From contig NZ_FOVC01000002.1 of the NCBI RefSeq assembly GCF_900115045.1, positions 248,001 to 312,000 of the forward strand: a stretch of 64,000 nt of DNA. The letters are read 5' to 3'. The notes below the pieces were generated by a model. The model had not been told where the DNA came from. It ran no database searches and saw only the letters and a program-made list of their open reading frames with translations. This DNA comes from Izhakiella capsodis. GTDB taxonomy: Bacteria; Pseudomonadota; Gammaproteobacteria; Enterobacterales; Enterobacteriaceae. Shown piece by piece: positions 53,228 to 61,463 of the stretch. A program made the translations under genes and the position numbers. Within the stretch, counting starts at the first letter, position 1. The number at the start of each line of letters is the position of its first letter.

Positions 53228-53615
53228 TCTTCGTGTCTCTTGGCAAGCGCAGCGGCTGTCGCTGGTGCTGCATGGCGTTGCGATGATGGCACTGCTGCTG
53301 GCCCCCTGGCCGAATCATTATACCTTAGTGTGGATTGTTCTGCTGATTCTGGTGGTGCGAGAGTCGGTTCGCAGTCAGTACCGCATTAGCAGATGTGAGG
53401 GTGCTATTGCGCTGCTGTTGGACAGGCAGCTGTACTGGCGTAATCAGCGGTGGAATATAATAGGTCGCCCTTGGGTAGGTCAGCAGGCGATCTTACTGAC
53501 ACTACGCAGCGAGAGCGGTGAACGCGAGCATCTCTGGCTGATGCAGGATAGTATGTCTACGCGCGATTGGCGGCGGCTGCATATGCAGCTGCTTAATGTA
53601 TCCGCAAAGCAATAA
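53208..53615 (+). CDS. cptA: Inner-membrane protein CptA/YgfX
   Basis: 135 residues (E. coli 135). Starts with GTG at 53208 inside sdhE: MVLWQSDLRVSWQAQRLSLV (20), matching E. coli. Two membrane helices (residues 18-60), then a cytoplasmic beta-rich domain (YWRNQRWNIIGRPW, REHLWLMQDSM). Proposed toxin partner of SdhE acting on FtsZ/MreB in E. coli, though that role is debated. Followed by convergent fldB two bases later. Confidence 0.9.
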   Translation: MVLWQSDLRVSWQAQRLSLVLHGVAMMALLLAPWPNHYTLVWIVLLILVVRESVRSQYRISRCEGAIALLLDRQLYWRNQRWNIIGRPWVGQQAILLTLRSESGEREHLWLMQDSMSTRDWRRLHMQLLNVSAKQ

Positions 53616-53616
53616 A

Positions 53617-54135
53617 CTACAGCTTTGCGGCCATTTGCGTCAGTATTTGCTCACACCAGCTTGCCAGCCTTTCATCACTCAGGTCATACTGATTCACATC
53701 GTCGAGCGCCAGCCCGACAAACTGCTTACCGTCCGGCGTTAACGGTTTCGTACTGATAAATTCATAGCCTTCATTTGGCCAGTAACCGATAAACTGCACG
53801 CCCATTGGCGTCAGCAGATCGTGAAGCATACCGAGCGCGTCAAGGAACCATTCGCTATAGCCGAGCTGATCGCCCATTCCATAAAGTGCAACCACTTTCC
53901 CGCGTAAATTTAGGGTTGGGATCTCTGTCCAGATAGCCTCCCAATCCTCCTGCAACTCACCGAAATCCCAGGTGGGGATACCCAGAATCAGTAAATCGTA
54001 TTGCGACATCAGGGAGGGAGGATCGTCTTTCAGATTGTGCAACGTTACCAGCTCTTCGCCAATAATATCGCGGATTTTCTCCGCAGCCATTTCGGTATAA
54101 CAGGTGCTCGAACCGTAAAACAGACCAATTTTCAT
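53617..54135 (-). CDS. fldB: Flavodoxin 2
   Basis: FMN electron carrier, 172-173 residues as in E. coli FldB. I choose the ATG at 54133-54135 (MKIGLFYGSSTCYTEMAAEK; 20). The phosphate loop GSSTCYTE is at residues 8-15; the FMN-stacking regions are LGIPTWDFGELQEDW near 55 and YGMGDQLGYSEWF near 94. SoxRS-controlled in E. coli. Divergent from xerD. Confidence 0.95.
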   Translation of the reverse strand: MKIGLFYGSSTCYTEMAAEKIRDIIGEELVTLHNLKDDPPSLMSQYDLLILGIPTWDFGELQEDWEAIWTEIPTLNLRGKVVALYGMGDQLGYSEWFLDALGMLHDLLTPMGVQFIGYWPNEGYEFISTKPLTPDGKQFVGLALDDVNQYDLSDERLASWCEQILTQMAAKL

Positions 54136-54259
54136 GGTAAAACAACTCTGTAAATCATACGCCTGTGCCGAGTGTATCAGAATCGCGTGCTTCTGAGGCA
54201 TAATGCGCACGAATGTCGCCACAGTAATGGCGGGCGGTAACCAAAGTAGAGGAAAGCAA

Positions 54260-55153
54260 ATGGACGATCGCGCGCTCACTGAACAGTTTCTCGACGCGAT
54301 GTGGATTGAGCGAAACCTTGCGCAAAATACGCTTGCGGCTTATCGCCAGGATTTGCGCACGCTGACCGACTGGCTGGCCTATCAGAACCATACACTTAAT
54401 GAGGTGGACAGTGCAACGCTGCAACTCTTTCTCGCTGAACGCCTGGAGGGCGGCTATAAAGCCACCAGCTCAGCACGTCAGCTGAGCGCCATGCGGCGTT
54501 TATTTCAATATATGTGGCGCGAAAAAATACGCGATGACGATCCCTGTGCATTGCTGGCGTCACCTAAGCTTCCTCAGCGTTTACCGAAGGATCTCAGTGA
54601 AGCGCAGGTCGAACGATTGCTACAGGCTCCAGGCAGTGACGATCCCATTGAACAGCGTGATAAAGCTATGCTGGAATTGCTCTACGCCACCGGTTTACGA
54701 GTTAGCGAGCTGGTGGCGTTGACGCTGAGTGATGTTAGTTTACGCCAAGGCGTGGTGCGCATTATAGGTAAGGGCAATAAAGAACGTCTGGTGCCGCTGG
54801 GAGAAGAAGCGGTTTATTGGATCGAACAGTTCATTGCATACGGGCGCCCTTTATTGCTTAACGGGCAACCCCTTGATGTGCTTTTCCCCAGTAAGCGTGC
54901 ACAGCAGATGACGCGACAAACTTTCTGGCATCGGATTAAATATTACGCCACACTGGCGAGCATTGACGGTGATAAACTTTCACCTCATGTATTGCGTCAT
55001 GCTTTTGCCACTCATTTATTGAATCATGGCGCTGATTTACGCGTTGTACAGATGTTGTTAGGTCACAGTGACCTGTCAACCACCCAGATTTATACGCACG
55101 TCGCCACCGAGCGACTGCGACGGTTACATCAACAACATCATCCCCGAGCGTAG
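54260..55153 (+). CDS. xerD: Site-specific tyrosine recombinase XerD
   Basis: With XerC resolves chromosome dimers at dif under FtsK control. 297 residues (E. coli 298). I choose the ATG at 54260 (MDDRALTEQFLDAMWIERNL; 20) after AGAGGAAAG. Catalytic residues are all present: Arg in YATGLRVSELVAL, Lys in GKGNKERLVPLG, His/Arg in HVLRHAFATHLLNHG, His in LLGHSDLS and Tyr in TTQIYTHVATE. Starts the xerD-dsbC-recJ unit. Useful contrast with the dead integrase at 5194-6062. Confidence 0.97.
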   Translation: MDDRALTEQFLDAMWIERNLAQNTLAAYRQDLRTLTDWLAYQNHTLNEVDSATLQLFLAERLEGGYKATSSARQLSAMRRLFQYMWREKIRDDDPCALLASPKLPQRLPKDLSEAQVERLLQAPGSDDPIEQRDKAMLELLYATGLRVSELVALTLSDVSLRQGVVRIIGKGNKERLVPLGEEAVYWIEQFIAYGRPLLLNGQPLDVLFPSKRAQQMTRQTFWHRIKYYATLASIDGDKLSPHVLRHAFATHLLNHGADLRVVQMLLGHSDLSTTQIYTHVATERLRRLHQQHHPRA

Positions 55154-55206
55154 CGCGCATGGACGTGCCGCAAAAGAACGATATAGGTATAAATAAAGGA
55201 ACCACC

Positions 55207-55914
55207 ATGAAAAAACCTTATTTGCTGCTTTCTCTTCTTATGGCGATGACCAGCGGCGTCGCTCACGCCGATGATGCCGCGATCCTGCAGTCGCTGCACA
55301 AGTTGGGATTAAAGCAAACCGAGATACAACCTTCTCCGCTGCGAGGAATGAAAACGGTATTATCGGATAGCGGGGTGCTTTATGTCTCTGATGACGGTAA
55401 ATATTTCATACAGGGGCCGCTGTATAACGTCAGTGGTAGCCAGCCTGTGAATGTCACTAATCAGCTGCTCGATAAAAAAGTTGAAGCGCTGAAATCCGAT
55501 ATGATCGTGTATAAAGCGCCAAAGGAGCAGCACGTTATTACGGTATTTACTGATATCACTTGCGGCTATTGCCGTAAAATGCACTCGCAGATCGCCGACT
55601 ATAACGCGCTGGGTATCACCGTTCGCTACCTGGCTTTTCCACGCGAAGGACTTGGCGGTGAAGTGGAAAAAGAGATGAAGTCTATCTGGTGCGCTGCCGA
55701 TCGTAATAAAGTTTTTGACGAGGCGATGAAGGGGGCAAAACCACAGCCGGTCTCTTGCAATCTGGATCTCGCCCGTCAGTACAGACTCGGAATTCTCTAT
55801 GGAATACAGGGAACGCCAGCGATCCTGCTACAAAATGGGACGTTAATCCCCGGTTATCAGGGGCCACAGGCGCTCAAAACTTTCCTTGATAGCCAGAAAA
55901 GTGCCAGCGAATGA
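55207..55914 (+). CDS. dsbC: Thiol:disulfide isomerase DsbC
   Basis: Periplasmic homodimer that reshuffles wrong disulfides. 235 residues (E. coli 236). I choose the ATG at 55207 (MKKPYLLLSLLMAMTSGVAH; 20), a signal peptide cleaved about residue 20 (AHA-DDAA), after AAAGGA. Dimerisation domain to about residue 80, then the thioredoxin-like domain with TDITCGYCRKMH and a second Cys pair (SIWCAADR, PVSCNLD). ATG of recJ overlaps its stop. Confidence 0.96.
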   Translation: MKKPYLLLSLLMAMTSGVAHADDAAILQSLHKLGLKQTEIQPSPLRGMKTVLSDSGVLYVSDDGKYFIQGPLYNVSGSQPVNVTNQLLDKKVEALKSDMIVYKAPKEQHVITVFTDITCGYCRKMHSQIADYNALGITVRYLAFPREGLGGEVEKEMKSIWCAADRNKVFDEAMKGAKPQPVSCNLDLARQYRLGILYGIQGTPAILLQNGTLIPGYQGPQALKTFLDSQKSASE

Positions 55915-57635
55915 CAAATGGTTTTACTAAGCAGCTTCGCCGTCGTCAGGCGGCGGAGGCCAGATGGCAGAATACGTCGCTTCCTCCGTTGCTTCATCGC
56001 TTGTATGCCCAGCGGGGCGTCACCCAGCCCAGCGAGCTTGAGCGAGGCGTTAAATTCCTACATCCCTACCATAGCCTTCATGGTGTAGAGCGTGCCTGCA
56101 CCGTTTTACAACAGGCTCTGGTAGATAATCTCAACATCATGGTGGTGGGCGACTTTGATGCTGACGGTGCGACCAGTACCGCTCTGATGGTACTGGCGCT
56201 GCGCAGCATGGGCGGGCGTAACGTACAGTTTCTGGTGCCCAATCGCTTTGAAGACGGTTACGGTCTTAGTCCGGAGGTGGTGGAACAGGCCGCCGCCCGT
56301 GGCGCGCAATTGATTGTCACTGTCGATAACGGTATTTCCTCTCATGCTGGCGTTGAATGTGCAAATCTAAAAGACATTCCGGTACTGATAACCGACCATC
56401 ACCTGCCGGGTGATACCCTGCCAGCGGCGGCGGCGATTGTTAATCCTAATCTTGAGGCGTGCAAATTCCCTTCACGGGCGCTGGCAGGCGTTGGCGTTGC
56501 GTTCTATCTGATGCTGGCTTTGCGTGCGCGCCTGCGCGACAGCGGCGTCAACCCATTGCCTAACCTCGCTGCACTTCTCGATCTTGTCGCACTTGGCACG
56601 GTGGCGGACGTTGTACCGCTGGACGCCAATAATCGCATTCTGGTCTGGCAGGGATTGAGTCGAATACGTGCCGGGCAGTGTCGGCCGGGAATTCGCGCCC
56701 TGCTTGAGATTGCAAGGCGCGATATGCGCTCGCTGGTTGCCAGCGATTTGGGTTTTGCTTTAGGCCCGCGCCTTAATGCCGCCGGGCGACTCGACGATAT
56801 GTCCATTGGCGTATCGCTGTTGCTAACGGAAGACCTTGCCGAAGCGCGCATGCTGGCGGCTGAGCTGGACGCGCTAAATCAGACGCGGAAAGAAATAGAA
56901 AAGGGGATGCAATCTGAAGCGCTGGCGCTATGTAACAGCATCGAGCGGAGCAGCGAAGCGTTACCGCTCGGGCTGGCTATTTTTCATCCGGAATGGCACC
57001 AGGGCGTCATCGGCATTCTGGCCTCGCGTCTGAAGGAGCGGTTTCATCGCCCGGTGATCGCTTTTGCGCCAGCAGGGGAGGGTATACTGAAAGGCTCGGG
57101 CCGCTCCATTCAGGGCCTGCACATGCGCGACGCTCTGGAGCGGCTGGATACGCTAAATCCCGGTCTGATTATCAAGTTTGGTGGTCATGCCATGGCGGCC
57201 GGACTGTCACTGGATGCGGCTAAATTTAATGATTTCCGTCATCATTTTTCCATGCTGATGCAGCAGCTGCTGGATGACGCTGCTTTACAAGGCGTCATCT
57301 GGTCAGATGGCGAGTTATCCGCCAGTGAAATGACGCTGGCAACCGCAGAATCACTGCGCGAAGGCGGTCCTTGGGGGCAAGCTTTTCCTGAGCCGATATT
57401 TGACGGTAAATTCAAAATATTACAGCAGCGCCTGGTGGGAGGGCGTCATCTCAAAATGATGATTGAACCCATTGTTGGTGGTCCTCTACTGGACGGTATA
57501 GCGTTTAACGTTGATACCGCGTGTTGGCCCGACCCCAGCATAAAACGGGCTGAGATGGCTTATAAGCTTGATATCAATGAGTTTCGCGGTAATCGCAACC
57601 TTCAGCTGATTGTTGAGCATCTCTGGGCGTTGTAA
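55911..57635 (+). CDS. recJ: Single-strand exonuclease RecJ
   Basis: 5'-3' ssDNA exonuclease in RecF recombination, mismatch and base-excision repair. 574 residues (E. coli 577). DHH phosphoesterase motifs: VVGDFDADGATSTALM near 80, IVTVDNGISSHAGVE near 138, LITDHHLPG near 162 and NAAGRLDDMSIG near 290. The DHHA1 block KFGGHAMAAGLSL lies near 423, then an OB-fold. It overlaps dsbC by four bases (ATGA). In E. coli prfB follows closely; here about 635 bases intervene. Confidence 0.96.
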   Translation: MTNGFTKQLRRRQAAEARWQNTSLPPLLHRLYAQRGVTQPSELERGVKFLHPYHSLHGVERACTVLQQALVDNLNIMVVGDFDADGATSTALMVLALRSMGGRNVQFLVPNRFEDGYGLSPEVVEQAAARGAQLIVTVDNGISSHAGVECANLKDIPVLITDHHLPGDTLPAAAAIVNPNLEACKFPSRALAGVGVAFYLMLALRARLRDSGVNPLPNLAALLDLVALGTVADVVPLDANNRILVWQGLSRIRAGQCRPGIRALLEIARRDMRSLVASDLGFALGPRLNAAGRLDDMSIGVSLLLTEDLAEARMLAAELDALNQTRKEIEKGMQSEALALCNSIERSSEALPLGLAIFHPEWHQGVIGILASRLKERFHRPVIAFAPAGEGILKGSGRSIQGLHMRDALERLDTLNPGLIIKFGGHAMAAGLSLDAAKFNDFRHHFSMLMQQLLDDAALQGVIWSDGELSASEMTLATAESLREGGPWGQAFPEPIFDGKFKILQQRLVGGRHLKMMIEPIVGGPLLDGIAFNVDTACWPDPSIKRAEMAYKLDINEFRGNRNLQLIVEHLWAL

Positions 57636-57653
57636 GCGACTAAGGTGCAGGCG

Positions 57654-57675
57654 GCAGACGGTTTCTGCCGTCTGC
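57654..57675 (+). terminator. Hairpin after recJ
   Basis: GCAGACGG-TTTCTG-CCGTCTGC, 19 bases after the recJ stop, no T-run. Probably ends or stabilises the xerD-dsbC-recJ transcript. Confidence 0.55.
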
Positions 57676-57866
57676 AATACGGTGATGCTCAGTTTGCCTG
57701 TCGCGTTATGACGAAATCCCTTTCTGTTATCAATGAGTAATCAACGATAAGGCAAATTGTTGCGGTGTCACGGATAGATGCAGGCTACTGCTTTCGACTA
57801 ATTATTGGCACTTTGTAAAATTTAATGTTTGTCTGTTTACTGCTGCCTTCTCTCTCATGATTACAC

Positions 57867-58150
57867 TTAACAATTAAAATGATCATTATAAAAGGAAACA
57901 GGTTTGTCTGACTCTTTATTGATATATATATCTAATTGAATTTTATTGTCTTTGTTTGAATTTATAAAGGTGATAATATGACACTCATCATTGTCATATA
58001 AATTTTCAAAACTCAATATATTGTCATCAAAACAATCCAACTTCCCTGAAAATCGGGTGTCGTATTATTTACCAGTAGATCTGAAAATTTCTGATTGATT
58101 TCAGTTTTAGTGCGCTGTATCCGAATAAGTAACGAGGGAATAGAACATTT
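57867..58150 (-). pseudogene. AT-rich gene relic between recJ and prfB
   Basis: The minus strand carries coding-like sequence unlike its surroundings. One frame reads RTKTEINQKFSDLLVNNTTPDF; after a shift near 58045 another frame reads GKLDCFDDNILSFENLYDND, then ECHIITFINSNKDNKIQLDI and YINKESDKPVSFYNDHFNC and stops at 57867-57869. (Pieces quoted separately; each at most 20 residues except the first, of 22, split as RTKTEINQKFS and DLLVNNTTPDF.) No start codon remains. The acidic, Asn-rich small domain resembles immunity or effector-type proteins in composition only. E. coli has nothing here. I do not recognise the family. Confidence 0.45.
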
Positions 58151-58270
58151 GTATCAGGACGTCACATCGCCTGCCTGCGGTGATGAGAACGCTACAATCC
58201 TGCGCTACTTTGGGGTAAAATCACCGGTTACTTCATTGTCATAACGACCATCAAAAAAGATCCCAAAGTC

Positions 58271-59369
58271 ATGTTTGAAATTAATCCGGTAAAATATCGC
58301 ATCCAGGACCTCACTGAACGCTCCGACGTTCTTAGGGGGTATCTTTGACTACGATGCTAAGAAAGAGCGTCTGGAAGAAGTAAATGCCGAGCTGGAACAG
58401 CCAGACGTATGGAATGAGCCTGAACGTGCGCAAGCGCTGGGAAAAGAGCGCTCAACGTTGGAAGTGATTGTCGAAACCTTCGATCAGATGAAACAGGGGC
58501 TGGAGGATGTCTCCGGCCTGTTGGATTTGGCGATGGAAGCAGAAGATGAAGAGACCTTCAACGAAGCGGTTGCCGAACTCGATCTCCTTGAGAAGAAACT
58601 GGGTGAGCTTGAATTCCGTCGCATGTTTTCCGGTGAATACGACAGCGCGGATTGCTATCTGGATATCCAGGCTGGATCAGGCGGCACCGAAGCGCAGGAC
58701 TGGGCCAATATGCTGCTGCGCATGTATCTACGTTGGGCTGAGGATAAAGGCTTCAAAACGGAAGTTATTGAAGAGTCTGAAGGTGAAGTCGCCGGCATAA
58801 AATCAGCGACCATTCGTATTCAGGGTGACTATGCCTTTGGCTGGTTGCGCACAGAAACCGGTGTCCACCGACTGGTTCGTAAAAGTCCGTTCGACTCAGG
58901 CGGTCGGCGTCATACCTCTTTCAGCTCTGCATTTATTTATCCGGAAGTGGATGACGATATTGATATTGAGATTAATCCGGCTGACCTGCGTATTGACGTC
59001 TATCGCGCCTCCGGGGCCGGTGGTCAGCATGTCAACCGTACCGAGTCTGCGGTGCGTATTACCCACGTTCCTACCGGCACCGTGACCCAGTGTCAAAATG
59101 ACCGTTCTCAGCATAAAAACAAAGATCAAGCGATGAAGCAGATGAAAGCAAAGCTTTATGAGCTTGAAATGCAGAAAAAGAACGCAGAAAAGCAGGCGCT
59201 GGAAGACACCAAATCCGATATCGGTTGGGGTAGCCAAATCCGCTCATACGTGCTGGATGATTCCCGCATTAAAGACCTGCGCACTGGCGTGGAGACCCGT
59301 AATACCCAGAGCGTGCTGGATGGCGACCTGGATCGTTTTATTGAAGCAAGTCTAAAAGCAGGGCTATAA
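58271..59369 (+). CDS. prfB: Peptide chain release factor 2 (programmed +1 frameshift)
   Basis: Recognises UGA and UAA and releases the peptide. The gene begins ATG at 58271 (MFEINPVKYRIQDLTERSDV; 20), then RGYL and in-frame TGA at 58346-58348. The signal CTT-AGG-GGG-TAT-CTT-TGA-C is the classic RF2 autoregulatory frameshift, with an internal AGGGGG Shine-Dalgarno. Reading resumes at GAC 58347 (DYDAKKERLEEVN) to 59369, giving 365 residues, same as E. coli. The stop-recognition tripeptide SPF is in KSPFDSGGRR, the catalytic GGQ in ASGAGGQHVNRTE. The residue just before SGAGGQ is Ala, not the Thr of E. coli K-12. lysS follows ten bases on. Confidence 0.97.
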
Positions 59370-59378
59370 GGAATCGAT

Positions 59379-60899
59379 ATGTCTGAACAACAACAGCAAG
59401 GTGCTGATGTCGCACTCGATCTTAATAATGAACTGAAAGCTCGTCGTGAGAAGCTGAGCGTGCTGCGTGAAGGTGGCATTGCGTTTCCCAATGATTTTCG
59501 TCGCGACAGCACCTCAGATAAGCTGCATGCAGCCTGGGATGATAAGCAGAACGAAGAGCTGGAAGCGCTGGGCATTGAAGTCAGCGTAGCCGGACGCATG
59601 ATGACCCGCCGTATTATGGGGAAGGCGTCTTTCGTTACCCTACAGGATGTTGGCGGACAGGTTCAGCTCTATGTTTCCCGTGATGATCTGCCGGAAGGCG
59701 AGTACAACGACCAGTTTAAAAAATGGGATCTCGGCGATATCCTCGGCGCCCGTGGAAAATTGTTCAAAACAAAAACCGGTGAGCTTTCTATCCACTGTAG
59801 TGAACTTCGTCTGTTAACCAAAGCCCTGCGTCCGCTGCCGGATAAGTTCCACGGCTTGGCCGACCAGGAAACGCGCTATCGCCAGCGTTATCTTGATCTG
59901 ATTGCCAACGATGAATCGCGCGCTACTTTCAAAATTCGTTCAAAAATCATGGCGGCAATCCGCAGTTTCATGGTTGGCCGTGACTTTATGGAAGTTGAAA
60001 CCCCGATGATGCAGGTTATCCCCGGCGGCGCAGCGGCGCGTCCTTTCATCACCCATCACAATGCGCTGGATATCGATATGTACCTTCGTATTGCGCCTGA
60101 ACTTTACCTCAAACGCCTTGTGGTTGGCGGTTTTGAACGGGTATTTGAAATCAACCGCAACTTCCGCAACGAAGGTATTTCACCGCGTCATAATCCTGAA
60201 TTCACCATGATGGAGCTATACATGGCGTATGCAGATTATAAAGACCTGATTGAGCTGACTGAAAGCCTGTTCCGCACGCTGGCACAAGATGTACTTGGTT
60301 CAACTCAGGTTACTTACGGCGATTACCTCTTCGATTTTGGCAAGCCGTTTGAAAAGCTCACCATGCGCGAAGCGATAAAAAAATACCGCCCGGAAACTGA
60401 ACTTAGCGATCTCGATAACTTCGATAAGGCCGTGGCTATTGCGCAGACGCTGGGTATCAAGGTTGAAAAAAGCTGGGGTCTGGGTCGCGTAGTAACCGAA
60501 ATTTTTGAAGAGACCGCTGAGGCTAATTTGATTCAGCCGACTTTTATTACCGAATATCCGGCCGAGGTTTCTCCCCTGGCGCGGCGTAATGATGTGGATC
60601 CTGAAATTACCGACCGTTTTGAGTTCTTCATTGGTGGTCGTGAAATCGGCAACGGCTTCTCCGAGCTGAATGATGCACAAGATCAGGCCGAGCGTTTCCA
60701 GCAGCAGGTGAATGCGAAGGAAGCTGGCGATGATGAAGCGATGTTCTATGACGAGGATTACGTTGTGGCTCTGGAGCACGGTATGCCGCCGACCGCAGGT
60801 CTCGGCATCGGCATCGATCGTCTGATGATGCTGTTGACCAACAGCCATACTATCCGCGATGTCATCCTGTTCCCGGCGCTGCGTCCACTGGGTAAATAA
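59379..60899 (+). CDS. lysS: Lysyl-tRNA synthetase
   Basis: Class II synthetase charging tRNA-Lys, 506 residues (E. coli 505). The N-terminal OB-fold anticodon domain has GRMMTRRIMGKASFVTLQDV (20). Class II motif 1 is around FMEVETPMMQVIPGGAAARP (20), motif 2 FEINRNFRNEGISPRHNPEF (20) and motif 3 GLGIGIDRLMMLLTNS. Cotranscribed with prfB, the enteric standard. lysA and lysR lie 2 kb on, so lysine genes cluster loosely here. Confidence 0.97.
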   Translation: MSEQQQQGADVALDLNNELKARREKLSVLREGGIAFPNDFRRDSTSDKLHAAWDDKQNEELEALGIEVSVAGRMMTRRIMGKASFVTLQDVGGQVQLYVSRDDLPEGEYNDQFKKWDLGDILGARGKLFKTKTGELSIHCSELRLLTKALRPLPDKFHGLADQETRYRQRYLDLIANDESRATFKIRSKIMAAIRSFMVGRDFMEVETPMMQVIPGGAAARPFITHHNALDIDMYLRIAPELYLKRLVVGGFERVFEINRNFRNEGISPRHNPEFTMMELYMAYADYKDLIELTESLFRTLAQDVLGSTQVTYGDYLFDFGKPFEKLTMREAIKKYRPETELSDLDNFDKAVAIAQTLGIKVEKSWGLGRVVTEIFEETAEANLIQPTFITEYPAEVSPLARRNDVDPEITDRFEFFIGGREIGNGFSELNDAQDQAERFQQQVNAKEAGDDEAMFYDEDYVVALEHGMPPTAGLGIGIDRLMMLLTNSHTIRDVILFPALRPLGK

Positions 60900-60916
60900 G
60901 CTTACGCTGACCTGAT

Positions 60917-60943
60917 AAGGGGTGGTTTTACCCCCCCTTTTTC
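60917..60943 (+). terminator. Terminator of prfB-lysS
   Basis: AAGGGGTGG pairs imperfectly with CCCCCCCTT across TTTTA, followed by TTTTC, 18 bases after lysS. Confidence 0.75.
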
Positions 60944-61013
60944 TATGTATTTCCGCAGCGAATGTCTGCCACTGGCGAGCGGATGATAAATATCATTCGC
61001 CCTGCGGAGCGTT

Positions 61014-61240
61014 TCACACCGATAGCCTGAGCAAAACATCATGAATGTACACCTCTCCCGCAGCTACACCCTGAACATAGCCGATAAGAAGAATTGACAC
61101 ATTGTTCGGACGCTTGGAAACCGGTGATGTTGTCGCTTTACCGGTGTAAGGCAGAATCTGCTATCCCCCCATCAGTCAGGTGATAATCAGGCCAATTCTG
61201 GTGGCGTCGAACCTGATAAAGCCGATATCCGCATCTGATC
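61014..61240 (-). pseudogene. Stop-riddled coding relic between lysS and the MFS gene
   Basis: A minus-strand frame reads ADIGFIRFDATRIGLIIT, stop, LMGG, stop, QILPYTGKATTSPVSKRPNN (20), VSILLIGYVQGVAAGEVYIH (20), DVLLRLSV and a final stop at 61014-61016. The composition and the ...GEVYIHDVLL end resemble a beta-sandwich (carbohydrate-binding) C-terminus, but this is only an impression. No start. The rest of 60944-61370 has nothing I recognise. Confidence 0.3.
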
Positions 61241-61370
61241 AGCCTTAATTCCGCGGTATGCCGTCGTCCGGTAGGGTGGCAACGCGACGGATTATTGCCT
61301 CCGGGACAGCACTTTCTTGCTGCGAACGTGCTGTAACCGATCCCATTCCTGTGTTTAAATCCCTGTCGAA

Positions 61371-61386
61371 TGTGATTTAGATCAAA
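61371..61386. promoter_or_regulatory. CRP/FNR-type site ahead of the MFS gene
   Basis: TGTGA-TTTAGA-TCAAA matches nine of ten CRP positions, and the inner GTGAT-TTAG-ATCAA matches nine of ten positions of the FNR box TTGAT-N4-ATCAA. It lies about 80 bases upstream of the gene. Confidence 0.55.
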
Positions 61387-61463
61387 AGAATGTTCAACAA
61401 TTGTTCTTTATGCAACTAAGGCTGCCTGGTTGTATTGCTTAAACCTGATTTGGAGCGTGTCAG

